A DNA stretch of 64,000 nt from Pasteurella bettyae CCUG 2042 (GCF_000262245.1 NZ_AJSX01000033.1:144690-208689), one strand, 5' to 3'; positions 49,836 to 60,341 are shown, numbered from the stretch's first letter. Numbers and translations are program-made. The notes: generated by a model not told the origin, from the letters alone.

Positions 49836-50813
49836 ATGTCTAGAAGTCTTTTTGAAAAACGTTTGAATATTAAACCTTATGAATATCCAGAATTATTAGA
49901 ATTTAAAGATGCAATTCGTCACTCATATTGGTTGCACACTGAATTTAATTTTACGGGAGATATTCAAGATTATCGTACAACGATTAATCAGTCAGAACGT
50001 CAAGTTTTAACTCGCACTATGTTAGCTATTTCGCAAGTTGAAGTGAATGTAAAACGTTTTTGGGGAGATTTATATCGTTATTTTCCAAAACCAGAAATTG
50101 ATGATGTGGGAGGTACTTTTGCAGAAAGTGAAGTGCGTCACAAAGATGCTTACTCATTTCTATTAGAAAAATTAGGTTTAAATGAAATGTTTAGCAAAAT
50201 TACTGAATTTAAACCTCTAATTAATCGTATTCACTATATGGAAGATTTCATGCGTGATAAAGATGAAAGTCAAGAACGTTTTATTTTATCACTCATTTTA
50301 TTTTCTCTATTTGTGGAGCATATTTCACTGTTTGGTCAATTCTTTATTATGATGTCTTTTAATAAGCATAAAAATCTATTTAAAGGAATTTCAAATGCCG
50401 TAGAAGCTACATCTAAAGAAGAGGAAATTCATGGTCGGTTTGGTATTGCTTTATATGAAATTTTACGTGAAGAACACGCTGATTTATTTACTGAACAATT
50501 CTATATTGATCTCAAGTATCTTGCTAATCAAGCACTTGAAGCTGAACGTAGTATTTTAGCTTGGATTTTTGAAGCTGGTGATTTGGATTTTGTAAGTCGC
50601 AAGTTGGTGGAAAATTATATTACTAATCGTTATAACCAATCTTTAGAAACTTTAGGTATTCCAGCACCTTATACAGTAGATATTGATTTATTAAAAGAAA
50701 CAGAATGGTTTGATATTGAAATTCTTTCTACTAAAGAAACAGATTTCTTTAACAAACGTAGTACTGATTACAGCAAAAAAATGAAACAAATTACCGCAGA
50801 TGACTTATTCTAA
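49836..50813 (+). CDS. nrdB: Ribonucleotide reductase small (beta) subunit, class Id-like
   Basis: This 325-residue ferritin-like radical subunit pairs with the large subunit encoded next. Putative metal ligands are Glu69, Glu99-x-x-His102, Glu161 and Glu196-x-x-His199. Tyr106 occupies the position of the E. coli radical tyrosine. Glu rather than Asp at the first ligand position and the short partner subunit separate it from E. coli NrdB. This combination, plus the nrdB-first gene order, resembles class Id enzymes, described from Flavobacterium and Actinobacillus, which use a dimanganese cofactor. Cofactor identity is inferred. No nrdI is nearby. Two NrdR boxes precede it. Confidence 0.85.
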   Translation: MSRSLFEKRLNIKPYEYPELLEFKDAIRHSYWLHTEFNFTGDIQDYRTTINQSERQVLTRTMLAISQVEVNVKRFWGDLYRYFPKPEIDDVGGTFAESEVRHKDAYSFLLEKLGLNEMFSKITEFKPLINRIHYMEDFMRDKDESQERFILSLILFSLFVEHISLFGQFFIMMSFNKHKNLFKGISNAVEATSKEEEIHGRFGIALYEILREEHADLFTEQFYIDLKYLANQALEAERSILAWIFEAGDLDFVSRKLVENYITNRYNQSLETLGIPAPYTVDIDLLKETEWFDIEILSTKETDFFNKRSTDYSKKMKQITADDLF

Positions 50814-52467
50814 TTCCACTCGTCCAGACTTCCACTGGCTTAATGAAGATAGCCGTTTATTTTTACAACGTGGCTATTTATTGGAAGGAACAGCAGCGCT
50901 TGAGCGTATTCGTTATATTAGTGAATATGCAGAACATAAATTAGGCATTGAAGGTTTTGCTGATAAATTCTATCACTATATGGCAAGAGGTTATTTTTCC
51001 CTTTCATCGCCAATTTGGTCTAACTTTGGATTAGATCGTGGTTTGCCTATTTCTTGTTTTGGTAGCTATATTGGGGATTCCATTCAAGACATAATGACCA
51101 CAGTTGCTGAGGTCGGAATGATGAGCAAAATTGGCGGTGGAACATCTGCGTATTTTGGTGATATTCGTCCTCGAGGTAGTGCAATTAAAAATAACGGTAA
51201 ATCAGATGGTTCATTTAATTTTACAAAACTTTTTGATACGACTATTGATGTTATTTCTCAAGGCACTTCACGTAAAGGACAATTTGCAGGTTATATTGAT
51301 ATTGAACATGGTGATATTGAAGAATGGTTAGATATTCATACGGAAGGTAATCCAATTCAATTAATGTATTACGGTGTGTGTGTCGGCCATGAATGGCTTG
51401 AATCAATGAAAGCTGGAGATGTTTATAAACGTCAATTATGGGCAAAACTTTTACAGCGTAAAACGGAAACAGGTATTCCTTATTTATTCTTTAAAGATAA
51501 CGCTAATGCTGGTCGCCCTGATGTATATAAAGATAAAAATATGGTAATCCATGCTTCAAATTTATGTACAGAAATTATGTTGCCAACGAGCATTGATGAA
51601 AGTTTTGTATGTTGTCTTTCTTCGATGAATTTATTGTATTTTGATGAATGGAAAGATACTGATGCAGCTGAAACACTCATCTTTTTCCTTGATGTTGTAA
51701 TGAGTGAATTTATAGAGAAAAGTGCTTCCATTCCTTATTTACATCGAGCTCATCAATTTGCAACTCGTCATCGTGCGTTAGGTTTAGGTGTATTAGGTTG
51801 GCATAGTTATTTACAAGCAAATAATATTGCTTTTGATAGCTTTGATGCTATGCAAAAAAATAATCTGATTTTTAAAACATTACGGGATCAAACTTTAACC
51901 GCATCAAAAGCATTGGCTAAACGCTTTGGGGAACCTGAAATTTTAAAAGGTTATGGACGTCGTAATACAACATTAATGAGTATTGCTCCAACGAAATCTA
52001 GTAGCTTTATTTTAGGTAGTGTTTCACCATCTGTTGAACCGTTTAAATCAAATTATTATGTAAAAGATTTAGCGAAGATTAAAACTATTTATAAGAATCC
52101 ATTCTTAGAAGCATTACTTAAAGAAAAAAATTTGGATACAGAACAAATTTGGGATAGTATTTTACATAATGATGGTTCCGTTCAACATTTAGAACAACTT
52201 TCCGAGCATGAAAAAGAAGTATTTAAAACTTTTTCTGAAATAAGTCAGTTAAGTGTGATTCAACAAGCTGCCCAACGTCAGCAATATATTGATCAAGGTC
52301 AGAGTATTAATGTGATGGTTCACCCCAGCACACCAGCACGGGATCTCAATCAGTTATATCTTACAGCAGAAGAATTAGGTGTAAAATCTATTTATTATCA
52401 ATATAGTATGAGTGCCGCTCAAGTATTTAACCGAAACTTACTTAGCTGTAGTAGTTGTGAAGGTTAG
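50800..52467 (+). CDS. nrdA: Ribonucleotide reductase large (alpha) subunit lacking the ATP cone, class Id-like
   Basis: This 555-residue catalytic subunit reduces ribonucleoside diphosphates. The active-site pair is Cys86 (LPISCFGSY) and Cys271 (SFVCCLSSMN). The radical cysteine Cys256 sits in ASNLCTE with Asn254 and Glu258. The radical-transfer tyrosines are in SIYYQYSM and the C-terminal redox pair is C550-S-S-C553. The first active-site Cys lies about 139 residues earlier than in E. coli NrdA, so the N-terminal ATP-cone domain is absent and normal dATP overall inhibition would be lost. Its ATG overlaps the nrdB end by 14 bp. Confidence 0.88.
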   Translation: MTYSNSTRPDFHWLNEDSRLFLQRGYLLEGTAALERIRYISEYAEHKLGIEGFADKFYHYMARGYFSLSSPIWSNFGLDRGLPISCFGSYIGDSIQDIMTTVAEVGMMSKIGGGTSAYFGDIRPRGSAIKNNGKSDGSFNFTKLFDTTIDVISQGTSRKGQFAGYIDIEHGDIEEWLDIHTEGNPIQLMYYGVCVGHEWLESMKAGDVYKRQLWAKLLQRKTETGIPYLFFKDNANAGRPDVYKDKNMVIHASNLCTEIMLPTSIDESFVCCLSSMNLLYFDEWKDTDAAETLIFFLDVVMSEFIEKSASIPYLHRAHQFATRHRALGLGVLGWHSYLQANNIAFDSFDAMQKNNLIFKTLRDQTLTASKALAKRFGEPEILKGYGRRNTTLMSIAPTKSSSFILGSVSPSVEPFKSNYYVKDLAKIKTIYKNPFLEALLKEKNLDTEQIWDSILHNDGSVQHLEQLSEHEKEVFKTFSEISQLSVIQQAAQRQQYIDQGQSINVMVHPSTPARDLNQLYLTAEELGVKSIYYQYSMSAAQVFNRNLLSCSSCEG

Positions 52468-52484
52468 CTAATAATAAAAACAAC

Positions 52485-52509
52485 AGTGCCCTGTTTTACA
52501 CAGGGCACT
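52485..52509. terminator. Terminator between nrdA and the hyb operon
   Basis: AGTGCCCTG (52485-52493) pairs with CAGGGCACT (52501-52509). The U-tract is modest on the right; on the minus strand TGTTGTTTTTATT follows. It probably serves the convergent nrdBA and hyb transcripts. Confidence 0.7.
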
Positions 52510-52575
52510 ATATTTAATTTATTAACTAATCTAACTATTGGGAATAGACAAAGTGCGGTCAATTTTTGAAAAATT

Positions 52576-52854
52576 TTATTTAGTTTGATTTAAACCTAAA
52601 AAATCACCCACTTCATGTTCTAATTGGCTCATAGCAATTAATGCTTCTTGGGTTTGTTTGGCTTCTTCTTCATCAATAATGCTCATCGCAAAACCTACAT
52701 GTACAAGCACCCATTTTCCTAATAAATCTTTTGTTTCACCTTCGCAAATAAGTGAAATATTCACTTCCCGTTGGACCCCACATACATCCACTGTTGCAGG
52801 TTGAAGAGCATCTTCTCCCACATTAACAATTTGACCAGGAATACCTAAACACAT
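52576..52854 (-). CDS. hybG: HypC/HybG-family hydrogenase maturation chaperone
   Basis: This 92-residue chaperone begins [10 protein letters not shown], with the conserved Cys2 that binds the iron-cyanide intermediate and the large-subunit precursor. Family segments [15 protein letters not shown] and [20 protein letters not shown] are present. Because it closes the hyb operon, HybG is the best name; HypC-type function on other hydrogenases is possible. It is the last gene of the leftward hyb cluster. Confidence 0.92.
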   Translation of the reverse strand: MCLGIPGQIVNVGEDALQPATVDVCGVQREVNISLICEGETKDLLGKWVLVHVGFAMSIIDEEEAKQTQEALIAMSQLEHEVGDFLGLNQTK

Positions 52855-52887
52855 ATTTTCCTTCTTATTTTGCTTTTTATATAGAAC

Positions 52888-53397
52888 TTATTTTACCATT
52901 GCTTTGAAAATATTACGACGATTTACATCTGTAGTTGCTTGTTTCATTGGTAATGATAATAGCATTTGTAAACAGTCTTTAGTAAGTTGTACCGCATAAT
53001 CTTTACTCAATGAGCTATCTAAAGGTGAATGTAATGAACAACTTAAATATTGAGGAATATTTTCTAAACTACTTACGGTGAAATTTAAGGTTTTATAAGG
53101 CAGAGGAATGGCTAATTTATCCCCTAACTCACGAATTTCCCATTGTTGACCAGGACCAGGTAAAACCACCACACTTAACATCCAAGGTGTTAATACTGCA
53201 CCAATCCATTGATTTTCGAATAAAACGAATTTAGGACAGAAACAAGGTATTTCTTCACGATAGAAAGGTAAACCTTGCATATTCAGTTTTACTTTTTCCA
53301 TTTCTGCTTGAAATAATTCTGCTGGATTGCTTTCAAATCCATCCACTAATTCAGAAAGTGCGGTAGTATTTTGATTAATTTTATTATAGTTATACAT
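52888..53397 (-). CDS. hybE: HybE, hydrogenase-2 assembly chaperone
   Basis: This 169-residue cytoplasmic protein belongs to the HybE family. In E. coli HybE binds the twin-arginine leader of the small subunit HybO and helps couple assembly with export. The segments LPFYREEIPCFCPKFVLFENQWIGAVLTPW (in two parts) and VVLPGPGQQWEI are characteristic. It is adjacent to hybD (7-bp gap) and hybG. Confidence 0.9.
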   Translation of the reverse strand: MYNYNKINQNTTALSELVDGFESNPAELFQAEMEKVKLNMQGLPFYREEIPCFCPKFVLFENQWIGAVLTPWMLSVVVLPGPGQQWEIRELGDKLAIPLPYKTLNFTVSSLENIPQYLSCSLHSPLDSSLSKDYAVQLTKDCLQMLLSLPMKQATTDVNRRNIFKAMVK

Positions 53398-53404
53398 AAA
53401 TTTC

Positions 53405-53884
53405 CTAGTTTAGATCCGGTGAAGGTAATCCAAACGCTTTTAATTGTTCAGATAAGCAATTTAAAACTTCAGGAATCGCATTTTGAATGGTTGTTGTCAA
53501 ACCAATATGCGGTTCTAATGATTCAGGTTGAATACCAATTAAGCAAAGATTTTTTGGATATTCATCTGTAAGCCATAAAGCAGATAAAACGTCACTAATT
53601 CCCAATTGATGTGGTGATATTTTATGTGAGAACATTTTAGGAACTTGTTCATCTTTTAATATAATTACTTCGCCTGGTTGTTTACCCGCCAACACCGCAT
53701 CAATAATTATTAGATAATCTCGATTGGCTAAACTATCCATTAATTCCATACCGCAAGTGCCACCATCAACAATATCAAAGTGCGGTATAAAATTAGGATT
53801 TTTTTCAAGTTGTTGTACTACTCGTACACCTACTCCCTCATCAGAGAGTAGGATATTACCAATACCTAAAATTAAAGGTTTCAT
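53405..53884 (-). CDS. hybD: HybD, hydrogenase-2 maturation endopeptidase
   Basis: This 159-residue protease removes the C-terminal peptide of HybC once nickel is inserted. Glu in GIGNILLSDEGVG, Asp in LIIIDAVLAG and His in ISPHQLGISDVL are the nickel-sensing residues of the family. Its start shares a base with the end of hybC, so it is probably translated in step with its substrate. Length is close to E. coli HybD (164). Confidence 0.96.
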   Translation of the reverse strand: MKPLILGIGNILLSDEGVGVRVVQQLEKNPNFIPHFDIVDGGTCGMELMDSLANRDYLIIIDAVLAGKQPGEVIILKDEQVPKMFSHKISPHQLGISDVLSALWLTDEYPKNLCLIGIQPESLEPHIGLTTTIQNAIPEVLNCLSEQLKAFGLPSPDLN

Positions 53885-55593
53885 TATAGAACCTTCACTT
53901 GCGTTGTTTCTCCAGTTTCCGTATTAACCACATGCACTGCACAAGACATGCAAGGATCAAAGGAGTGAATATGACGAACAATTTCTAATGGTTTTGTTGG
54001 ATCTGCAACTTTAGTACCAATAACAGATAATTCATAAGGACCCATTTCATCATTTTGGTTACGAGGACCAGCAAGCCATGTTGAAGGTACAACTGCTTGA
54101 TAATTATCAATTTTACCGTCTTTAATTACAACCCAATGAGATAACATACCACGAGGTACTTCACCAAAACCCACACCAGTAAATGTGCCTTTTTCAGGAA
54201 TATTGGCTTTTAAGTAAGCTATCGTATCGCCTTTGCCAATATTATCTATGAGTAATTGCCATTGTTGAACTAGAATTTCATTTAAGGCTGCACAATGTAC
54301 TGTACGTCCAATAATACGACCTAAGGTTGAGTGTAAGTCATTAATTTCTAAAGTTCGACCAGCAAGTTTGTCGTAAATTGCTTTTAATTCATTAAAGTGT
54401 TTGGTTGTTATTTCATTTTTTGCGGCTAAGTTTGTTAATAAACAAGCAAGAGGCCCTACTTCAACAACTTTGTCATAGAATGAAGGGGCTTTTACCCAAG
54501 AATATTTCGCATTTTCATCCCAACCTGTATATTTAGGGCGAGTTAATCCAGCCCATGGTGCTAATGCTTTATCATCTTCATACCATGAATGTTTGCCACT
54601 TTCTTTAATTCCTTGTACCACAAAGTTATCTTTTTGTGTGGTAATTGGGCGGAATGTATTCATATCAAAGTTTTCAATATAACCACCCGTTAAGGCAAAT
54701 TTATCATTATTGCCATCTAATGGATATTCTGGTGCAGCTAGATAATTACCAGAAGTTTTACCTATAGTTAGCCATTCAGGATAGAATGCAGCAAAAACAG
54801 CCGCATCGACTTTATAAACTTGATTAATAAAGTCACCTAAACGATCAATACATGCTTTCACATATAATAAACGTTCTTGGTTTAATACTGCTGGAGAATC
54901 TAAGTTAATTGGGTTAGCAACACCACCAATCGCTAAATTTTGAATATGTGGTGATTTACTTCCTAGTAATGCAACTACTCGATTTGCATCTCGTTGGCAT
55001 TCTAGTGCTTGCAGATAATGAGCTACAGCAATTAAATTAACTTCTGGTGGTAATTTCATTGCTGGATGACCAAAGTAACCATTAGCAAAAATACCTAATT
55101 GTCCACTATCAGCTAATTTTTTAATTTTTACTTGTACATTGCGGAATTCATTTTCACTGTTTAATGACCAGGTTGAAATACCTTTTAACATGTCAGAAGC
55201 TTTTTTAGGATCCGCTTTTAATGCCGCCGTAATATCTACCCAGTCCATAGCGGATAATTGATAGAAATGCACAATATGGTCATGAATACTGTGCGCAGAT
55301 AGAATCATATTACGGATATATTGAGCATTTGCAGGCACTTTGGCTCCCACGGCATCTTCTACTGCTCGCACACTTAAAATTGCATGTACAGTGGTGCATA
55401 CCCCACAAATTCGTTGCATAATCATCCATGCATCACGCGGATCGGCACCTTTCACGATGTTTTCCATACCTCGCCACATGGTCCCTGTTGACCAAGCATT
55501 GGTAACTACACCATTTTCAATGTCACAATCAATACGTAAGTGACCTTCAATACGTGTAATTGGGTCAATTGTGATACGTTTTTTATCTGTCAT
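53884..55593 (-). CDS. hybC: HybC, [NiFe]-hydrogenase 2 large subunit
   Basis: This 569-residue subunit holds the NiFe active site of the uptake hydrogenase. Nickel ligands are Cys63 and Cys66 in RICGVCTTVH and Cys548 and Cys551 in DPCMSCAVHV. Cleavage by HybD after His554 would remove a 15-residue C-terminal peptide. All four ligands are cysteine; none is selenocysteine. Length equals the E. coli protein closely. The hybC start overlaps the hybB stop by 4 bp. Confidence 0.98.
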   Translation of the reverse strand: MTDKKRITIDPITRIEGHLRIDCDIENGVVTNAWSTGTMWRGMENIVKGADPRDAWMIMQRICGVCTTVHAILSVRAVEDAVGAKVPANAQYIRNMILSAHSIHDHIVHFYQLSAMDWVDITAALKADPKKASDMLKGISTWSLNSENEFRNVQVKIKKLADSGQLGIFANGYFGHPAMKLPPEVNLIAVAHYLQALECQRDANRVVALLGSKSPHIQNLAIGGVANPINLDSPAVLNQERLLYVKACIDRLGDFINQVYKVDAAVFAAFYPEWLTIGKTSGNYLAAPEYPLDGNNDKFALTGGYIENFDMNTFRPITTQKDNFVVQGIKESGKHSWYEDDKALAPWAGLTRPKYTGWDENAKYSWVKAPSFYDKVVEVGPLACLLTNLAAKNEITTKHFNELKAIYDKLAGRTLEINDLHSTLGRIIGRTVHCAALNEILVQQWQLLIDNIGKGDTIAYLKANIPEKGTFTGVGFGEVPRGMLSHWVVIKDGKIDNYQAVVPSTWLAGPRNQNDEMGPYELSVIGTKVADPTKPLEIVRHIHSFDPCMSCAVHVVNTETGETTQVKVL

Positions 55594-56828
55594 GCTTTTT
55601 CTCCGCTAATTGTTTTTTGTGCTAAGTTTTCACTTAACGCTGCTTTTTCAGCAATAATTTTTTCTGAGGTTTCGTGTTTGGCTTCTTTCAATACAGGAAG
55701 TACTGGGAATAAGCGAACAATTAAAATATAGGCACACACTTCAATAGAAACAAAACCGATAGATATTAATAATTCTTCAGCTGATGGGAAATATTTATAA
55801 CCATTGCCTGGATTGTACATAATCATAGAATAGTCAAGACGCCATAATGCTGCACCTAATAACATACTCAACGCTGAAATAAATAACCAACGTCCATCTG
55901 AAAGACGCTCCCCTAAGAATAAGGTGAGTAATGGTAGAGTCATTAACCATACTTCAGCCCAAAACATCCATGCTTCAAATTTAAATAAACCTAACACATA
56001 GTGCAGTTTATGATGATAAATTAATTCACCAAAACGAATGACTAAGAATAAGGCAATAAGAATAGCTGCAACACGAGTAAGTCGGCTAAATAAATGACGC
56101 TCATCAGGGGCTTGATGTGCAAGACTTGCTTTTACTAGAGAACCTTCAAAAATAACAATTGAGAATCCCATAATAAATGCTGTGAGTAATGAAAAAATAG
56201 GTAAACATTCATAACTTTGCCACGCTGGATGAACTTTGTGACCAGCAGCAATCATTAATGAACCCATTGATGATTGGTGCATCATTGGTAATAAAGCTCC
56301 TAGAGCAATCACAAAGAACATGATTTTATCTAGTTTTTTGAAAAGCTTTTTAAAACCAAAGAAACCTAGCCAAACAGGAGCAAACTCTAGAGTAACAACA
56401 CAGATATAAATAGTCATACATACTGCGGTTTCAAACAACACAGAATTAGTATTAAATTGACCAGGCAAGTAGAAATAAGGTAAATGCCAATAACGCCCCA
56501 TATCAATGGTAATAGATAATCCACCTAGGCTATAACCGAATAAACTGGCGAGTAAAGCAGGGCGTACTAAACCATGATATTGACCTTTATTAAAGATATA
56601 TACCGCCCAAGCTAAAGCCCAACCACCACAAGCAAAGCCAGTACCGACTAATAAGTCAAAGGCAATCCATAATCCCCAAGGGTATCCACCATTTAAAGAG
56701 GTTACAGAACCGATACCAAGAAATAAACGTTTTACAATTAACGCTAAACAAATGATAGCGAGAGGTGTAAAGAATAAAATGGAAGCAGAAATTAATTTAC
56801 CTCCAACTGGACGAGCAGCATTACTCAT
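55590..56828 (-). CDS. hybB: HybB, hydrogenase-2 integral membrane subunit
   Basis: This protein of about 412 residues is an NrfD/PsrC-type membrane subunit, with about ten hydrophobic helices, that links the hydrogenase to the quinone pool. I chose the ATG at 56828 because the very strong Shine-Dalgarno GAGGAGG lies 6-12 nt upstream and the family starts near this Met. A longer reading frame from 56867 would overlap hybA more. The start overlaps the hybA stop by 8 bp, again suggesting coupling. Confidence 0.94.
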   Translation of the reverse strand: MSNAARPVGGKLISASILFFTPLAIICLALIVKRLFLGIGSVTSLNGGYPWGLWIAFDLLVGTGFACGGWALAWAVYIFNKGQYHGLVRPALLASLFGYSLGGLSITIDMGRYWHLPYFYLPGQFNTNSVLFETAVCMTIYICVVTLEFAPVWLGFFGFKKLFKKLDKIMFFVIALGALLPMMHQSSMGSLMIAAGHKVHPAWQSYECLPIFSLLTAFIMGFSIVIFEGSLVKASLAHQAPDERHLFSRLTRVAAILIALFLVIRFGELIYHHKLHYVLGLFKFEAWMFWAEVWLMTLPLLTLFLGERLSDGRWLFISALSMLLGAALWRLDYSMIMYNPGNGYKYFPSAEELLISIGFVSIEVCAYILIVRLFPVLPVLKEAKHETSEKIIAEKAALSENLAQKTISGEKA

Positions 56829-57810
56829 GATGTTCCTCCTCGTGATGAGTTTCAGCACCTTTACCATGCATATTACGGTAAGTCATAAATGTTAATCCTG
56901 CTAAACCAACAAGAGGAAGTGCCATGCCTCGATATAAAGTATGTTGTAGATGTGCAGCTCGACTACCTGTTGCAATATCATCTAATGCAGGTAGTCCAAG
57001 GTTTTCAAATGGCACACCACTTAATACCAATACTTGTGTACCACCACCTTCTTTTTCACCATAAATATGTTGTTCATATACAGGAACTTTGGCTAAATAT
57101 TTATCTTTACTATTAATATGTTGACGAGGAAATTTGTATTCTGCCCCCTGTGTTAAGCTTAAACGGTGTTTAGCTTCAGCCATTAGCTCTTCTCTAGTAC
57201 CAAAAATAATGGCGCCTGTTGGGCAGACATCGCAACAACCAGGAAGTTGTTTATGATTAATCCGTTCCACACCTTTTTGATTACATAATTCGCATTTGCT
57301 AATTTCACCAAATGGATTGTTATAATCATATTTAGGCACATCAAATGGACAACCTACCATACAATAACGGCATCCTGTGCAAATATCGGGATCATATCCA
57401 ACAATGCCTGTTTTAGGATCTTTTGTTAATGCTTGAACAGGGCAAACGCTCACACAATTGGGATCAACACAATGCATACATTGTTTTTTAATATAGGCAT
57501 AACCATTTTGTGTTTGATCTTTATTTAAACCATCGCCCTCTGACCATACTTGAATGATATTACGAGTAAAAGGCGTTAATTTATCATTATTAGACCATGT
57601 TTGATCACCTTTTGGGTTGGTCATTTTACTATTAATATGTTGGCATTCTGCTACGCAAGCTTGACAACCTACACATAATGTTGAGTCGTATAACATACCC
57701 AATGCACCAGGAATAGGATCCCGATTTTTTACTTCAGCTTGAGCAGAGTTAGAAGCCATCGCAGCGACACTTCCTAACATGCTTGCTTTTATAAAATCAC
57801 GTCTATCCAT
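56821..57810 (-). CDS. hybA: HybA, hydrogenase-2 iron-sulfur electron-transfer subunit
   Basis: This 329-residue periplasmic ferredoxin-type protein carries a Tat signal (DRRDFIKAS at residues 2-10). Four cysteine motifs are visible: [37 protein letters not shown] and CELCNQKG...CDVCPTGA. A single C-terminal transmembrane helix (near residues 292-312, [13 protein letters not shown]) anchors it. It passes electrons from HybO to HybB. It follows hybO by 2 bp. Confidence 0.97.
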   Translation of the reverse strand: MDRRDFIKASMLGSVAAMASNSAQAEVKNRDPIPGALGMLYDSTLCVGCQACVAECQHINSKMTNPKGDQTWSNNDKLTPFTRNIIQVWSEGDGLNKDQTQNGYAYIKKQCMHCVDPNCVSVCPVQALTKDPKTGIVGYDPDICTGCRYCMVGCPFDVPKYDYNNPFGEISKCELCNQKGVERINHKQLPGCCDVCPTGAIIFGTREELMAEAKHRLSLTQGAEYKFPRQHINSKDKYLAKVPVYEQHIYGEKEGGGTQVLVLSGVPFENLGLPALDDIATGSRAAHLQHTLYRGMALPLVGLAGLTFMTYRNMHGKGAETHHEEEHHE

Positions 57811-57812
57811 GT

Positions 57813-58985
57813 TTAATCACCTAAATATTCTTTTTTAGCGGCTTCTTTACGAGCTTTTTCTGCTTCTAAATATTCTTTACGTTGTGCAGAAAGTTCTTTT
57901 AAGGTCACTACGGCAACTCCAGCTAATACCGCTGCTGCGCCACCAATTAAGGCAATAGCTGTCATAGAAGCGGTTTCGCCTTCTTGATTACCTACATCAG
58001 GTTTTTGTACACGAGGTGTTGGATTTTCAACATTGGCAAGTTGGAAAATACCTTTGGTAAACCCAACGCCTTTTTCATTACATCCATAGCAAGGATGACC
58101 AATACCGACAGGCCAGTTATTACCACCAACATCGCAGAAATCTAAGCTCGAACAGTTACCATAAGTTTCAGGGCCTTTACAACCTAAGTGATATAAACAC
58201 CAACCATGGCGATGACCATAGTCGCCATATTCTTTAGCAAAACGACCTGCATCAAAGTGCGGTCTACGATAACAGTTTTCATGAATTAAACGGTCATAAG
58301 CAAATAATGGACGGTTTAATTTGTCCATCGCTGGTAATTTTTTATAGGTTAAGATATAAGCAACGGTAGCTAAGAAATTATGTGGATTTGGAGGACAACC
58401 AGGAATATTAATAACAGGCATACCTGGTAAAACTTCTGATAAACTTTTGGCTCCAGTTGGGTTACCACCAGTGGATGGCACACCACCCCATGAAGAACAA
58501 GAACCAATAGCAATGATAGCAGCGGCATTTTTGGACGCTTCTTGAATATGTTCGACAATAGGTTTGCCCGCCACCATACAATAAACACCGCCATCTTTTA
58601 CGGGGATTGAACCATCAACAACTAAAACATATTTACCTTTATATTTTTCCATTGCGTGGTGTTTATTTTCTTCTGCTTGTTCACCAAATGCAGCAGATAA
58701 AGCTTCGTGATATTCTAAGGAAATCATATCTAAAACGAGATTCTCAAGGGTAGGGTGAGTAGCTCGCAGTAAAGATTCCGTACAACCTGTACATTCTTGT
58801 GCACCAATCCATATCACAGGTGGTCGTTGAGGATTAGTGAGTGCGTGAGTCATTTCTTCCGCACTAGCTTTGGAGTTTAACCCCATGGTAGCAGCTAGCG
58901 CAGTACATAATTTCATAAAATCACGGCGTGAAACGTCAGCCATAGAATCGTTTAAAGCTGAAAGTAATCCGTCAGTTCGTTGCAT
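57813..58985 (-). CDS. hybO: HybO, [NiFe]-hydrogenase 2 small subunit
   Basis: This 390-residue subunit contains three Fe-S clusters and carries the Tat leader (SRRDFMKL) that exports the HybO-HybC dimer. The proximal cluster motif CTGCTE, then the later [11 protein letters not shown] and [13 protein letters not shown], are typical. A C-terminal transmembrane helix ([18 protein letters not shown]) anchors the enzyme. I chose the ATG at 58985 with GGAGAT ahead of it; an in-frame TTG 12 bp upstream overlaps that Shine-Dalgarno. It is the first gene of the hyb operon. Confidence 0.97.
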   Translation of the reverse strand: MQRTDGLLSALNDSMADVSRRDFMKLCTALAATMGLNSKASAEEMTHALTNPQRPPVIWIGAQECTGCTESLLRATHPTLENLVLDMISLEYHEALSAAFGEQAEENKHHAMEKYKGKYVLVVDGSIPVKDGGVYCMVAGKPIVEHIQEASKNAAAIIAIGSCSSWGGVPSTGGNPTGAKSLSEVLPGMPVINIPGCPPNPHNFLATVAYILTYKKLPAMDKLNRPLFAYDRLIHENCYRRPHFDAGRFAKEYGDYGHRHGWCLYHLGCKGPETYGNCSSLDFCDVGGNNWPVGIGHPCYGCNEKGVGFTKGIFQLANVENPTPRVQKPDVGNQEGETASMTAIALIGGAAAVLAGVAVVTLKELSAQRKEYLEAEKARKEAAKKEYLGD

Positions 58986-59246
58986 GTTGATCTCCAATCA
59001 CATATTTTTTGTATGGTTAATTATTAAGAATAATACTCTTATGTAAAAAAAAACTTGAGCATTATCAAAAAACAACAAAAATTTTACAAAAAATGTTCAT
59101 ATATCACATTTTTTGTGATAATAATTATCATTTATAACAATAATATTTCAAAATCACTTAATACTTATCTTGTATTCCTTTCCCCATCTGTTGCATTCCT
59201 GTGATAAAATCTAAAACAATTCACAAAAACCTTTGATATATTTGAT
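58986..59246. promoter_or_regulatory. Divergent hybO / trmA control region
   Basis: This 261-bp AT-rich region holds an FNR-like site TTGAGcattATCAA (59055-59068, one mismatch). On the minus strand, a -10-like TATTAT (59035-59030) is placed about where a class II FNR promoter needs it. A perfect palindrome TATCACA-N5-TGTGATA lies at 59102-59120. A Fur-box-like sequence (14 of 19 matches to the GATAATGATAATCATTATC consensus) overlaps its right arm at 59117-59135. Which of these act on hyb and which on trmA cannot be told from sequence. Confidence 0.5.
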
Positions 59247-60341
59247 ATGCAGTTACCGATAGAACAATACTCAACCCTTTTAACTCAAAAACAACAAAAA
59301 CTAACCGCACTTTTAGCGCCATTTAACGCACCAGCATTAGACGTATTTGATTCGCCTACGCAAAACTATCGTATGCGAGCAGAGTTTCGAGTATGGCATG
59401 ATAAAGGTGAGTTGTATCACGTCATGTTTGATCAACAAAGCAAACAACGTTATCGTGTAGATCGTTTTCCTACTGCAAGTGTTCTCATTAACCGAATGAT
59501 GGAAACATTAATTCCGCTGATTAAAGAGCAAGATATTCTGAGTAAAAAATTGTTCCAAATTGATTACCTTAGTACCTTAAGCAACCAAATTATTGTCAGT
59601 TTGCTTTATCACAAAACGTTAACGGAAGAATGGCAAATCGCGGCACAAGCCTTGAAAGTGCGGTTAGAAAATAAAAAATTTAATGTGCAAATTATTGGTA
59701 GAGCGACTAAACAAAAAATCTGCTTAGATCAGGATTATGTAGATGAAATTCTCCCTGTGAATGGTCGAAATTATGTGTATCGTCAAATTGAAAATAGCTT
59801 TACGCAACCAAATGCTGTAGTCAATTGCAAAATGTTGCAATGGGCTATTGAATGTACCAAAAACAGTACGGGTGATTTATTAGAATTGTATTGTGGTAAT
59901 GGTAATTTTTCTATCGCTTTAGCCCAAAATTTCCGTAAAGTATTGGCTACTGAAATCGCTAAACCTTCTGTGGCAGCAGCACAATTTAATATTGTGGAAA
60001 ATGGTATTGATAATTTACAAATTATTCGTATGTCTGCTGAAGAATTTACTCAAGCCATGAATGGTATACGTGCCTTTAACCGTTTGAAAGGGATTGATCT
60101 CAAGGCTTATCAATGTAATACCATTTTTGTTGATCCACCTCGAGCAGGGCTAGATTCTGATACGCTAAAACTAGTGCAAAATTACGATCGGATTTTGTAT
60201 ATTTCCTGTAATCCGCATACCTTGTGTGATAATTTACAGCAACTAACTCATACCCACCGTATTGAAAAAGCGGCTTTATTTGATCAATTCCCTTACACTG
60301 ATCATATGGAAAGTGGAGTCTGGTTGGTACGTAAATCATGA
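59247..60341 (+). CDS. trmA: TrmA, tRNA (uracil-54-C5)-methyltransferase
   Basis: This 364-residue SAM-dependent enzyme makes ribothymidine at position 54 of tRNA and also acts on tmRNA in E. coli. The SAM motif [15 protein letters not shown], the DPPRAGLD motif and the nucleophilic Cys in [11 protein letters not shown] are intact. Length is close to E. coli TrmA (366). USS copies lie near 59304 and 59657. Its stop overlaps the rsmJ start by 4 bp. Confidence 0.97.
   Translation: MQLPIEQYSTLLTQKQQKLTALLAPFNAPALDVFDSPTQNYRMRAEFRVWHDKGELYHVMFDQQSKQRYRVDRFPTASVLINRMMETLIPLIKEQDILSKKLFQIDYLSTLSNQIIVSLLYHKTLTEEWQIAAQALKVRLENKKFNVQIIGRATKQKICLDQDYVDEILPVNGRNYVYRQIENSFTQPNAVVNCKMLQWAIECTKNSTGDLLELYCGNGNFSIALAQNFRKVLATEIAKPSVAAAQFNIVENGIDNLQIIRMSAEEFTQAMNGIRAFNRLKGIDLKAYQCNTIFVDPPRAGLDSDTLKLVQNYDRILYISCNPHTLCDNLQQLTHTHRIEKAALFDQFPYTDHMESGVWLVRKS

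Noticed and set aside
53884..55593. Possible selenocysteine in the hydrogenase large subunit, given the nearby sel genes
   Set aside because: Both CxxC nickel-binding motifs are encoded by Cys codons and the frame is open without UGA.
59102..59120. CRP site in the hybO-trmA region
   Set aside because: The half sites are in the order TCACA...TGTGA, the reverse of the CRP arrangement TGTGA-N6-TCACA.
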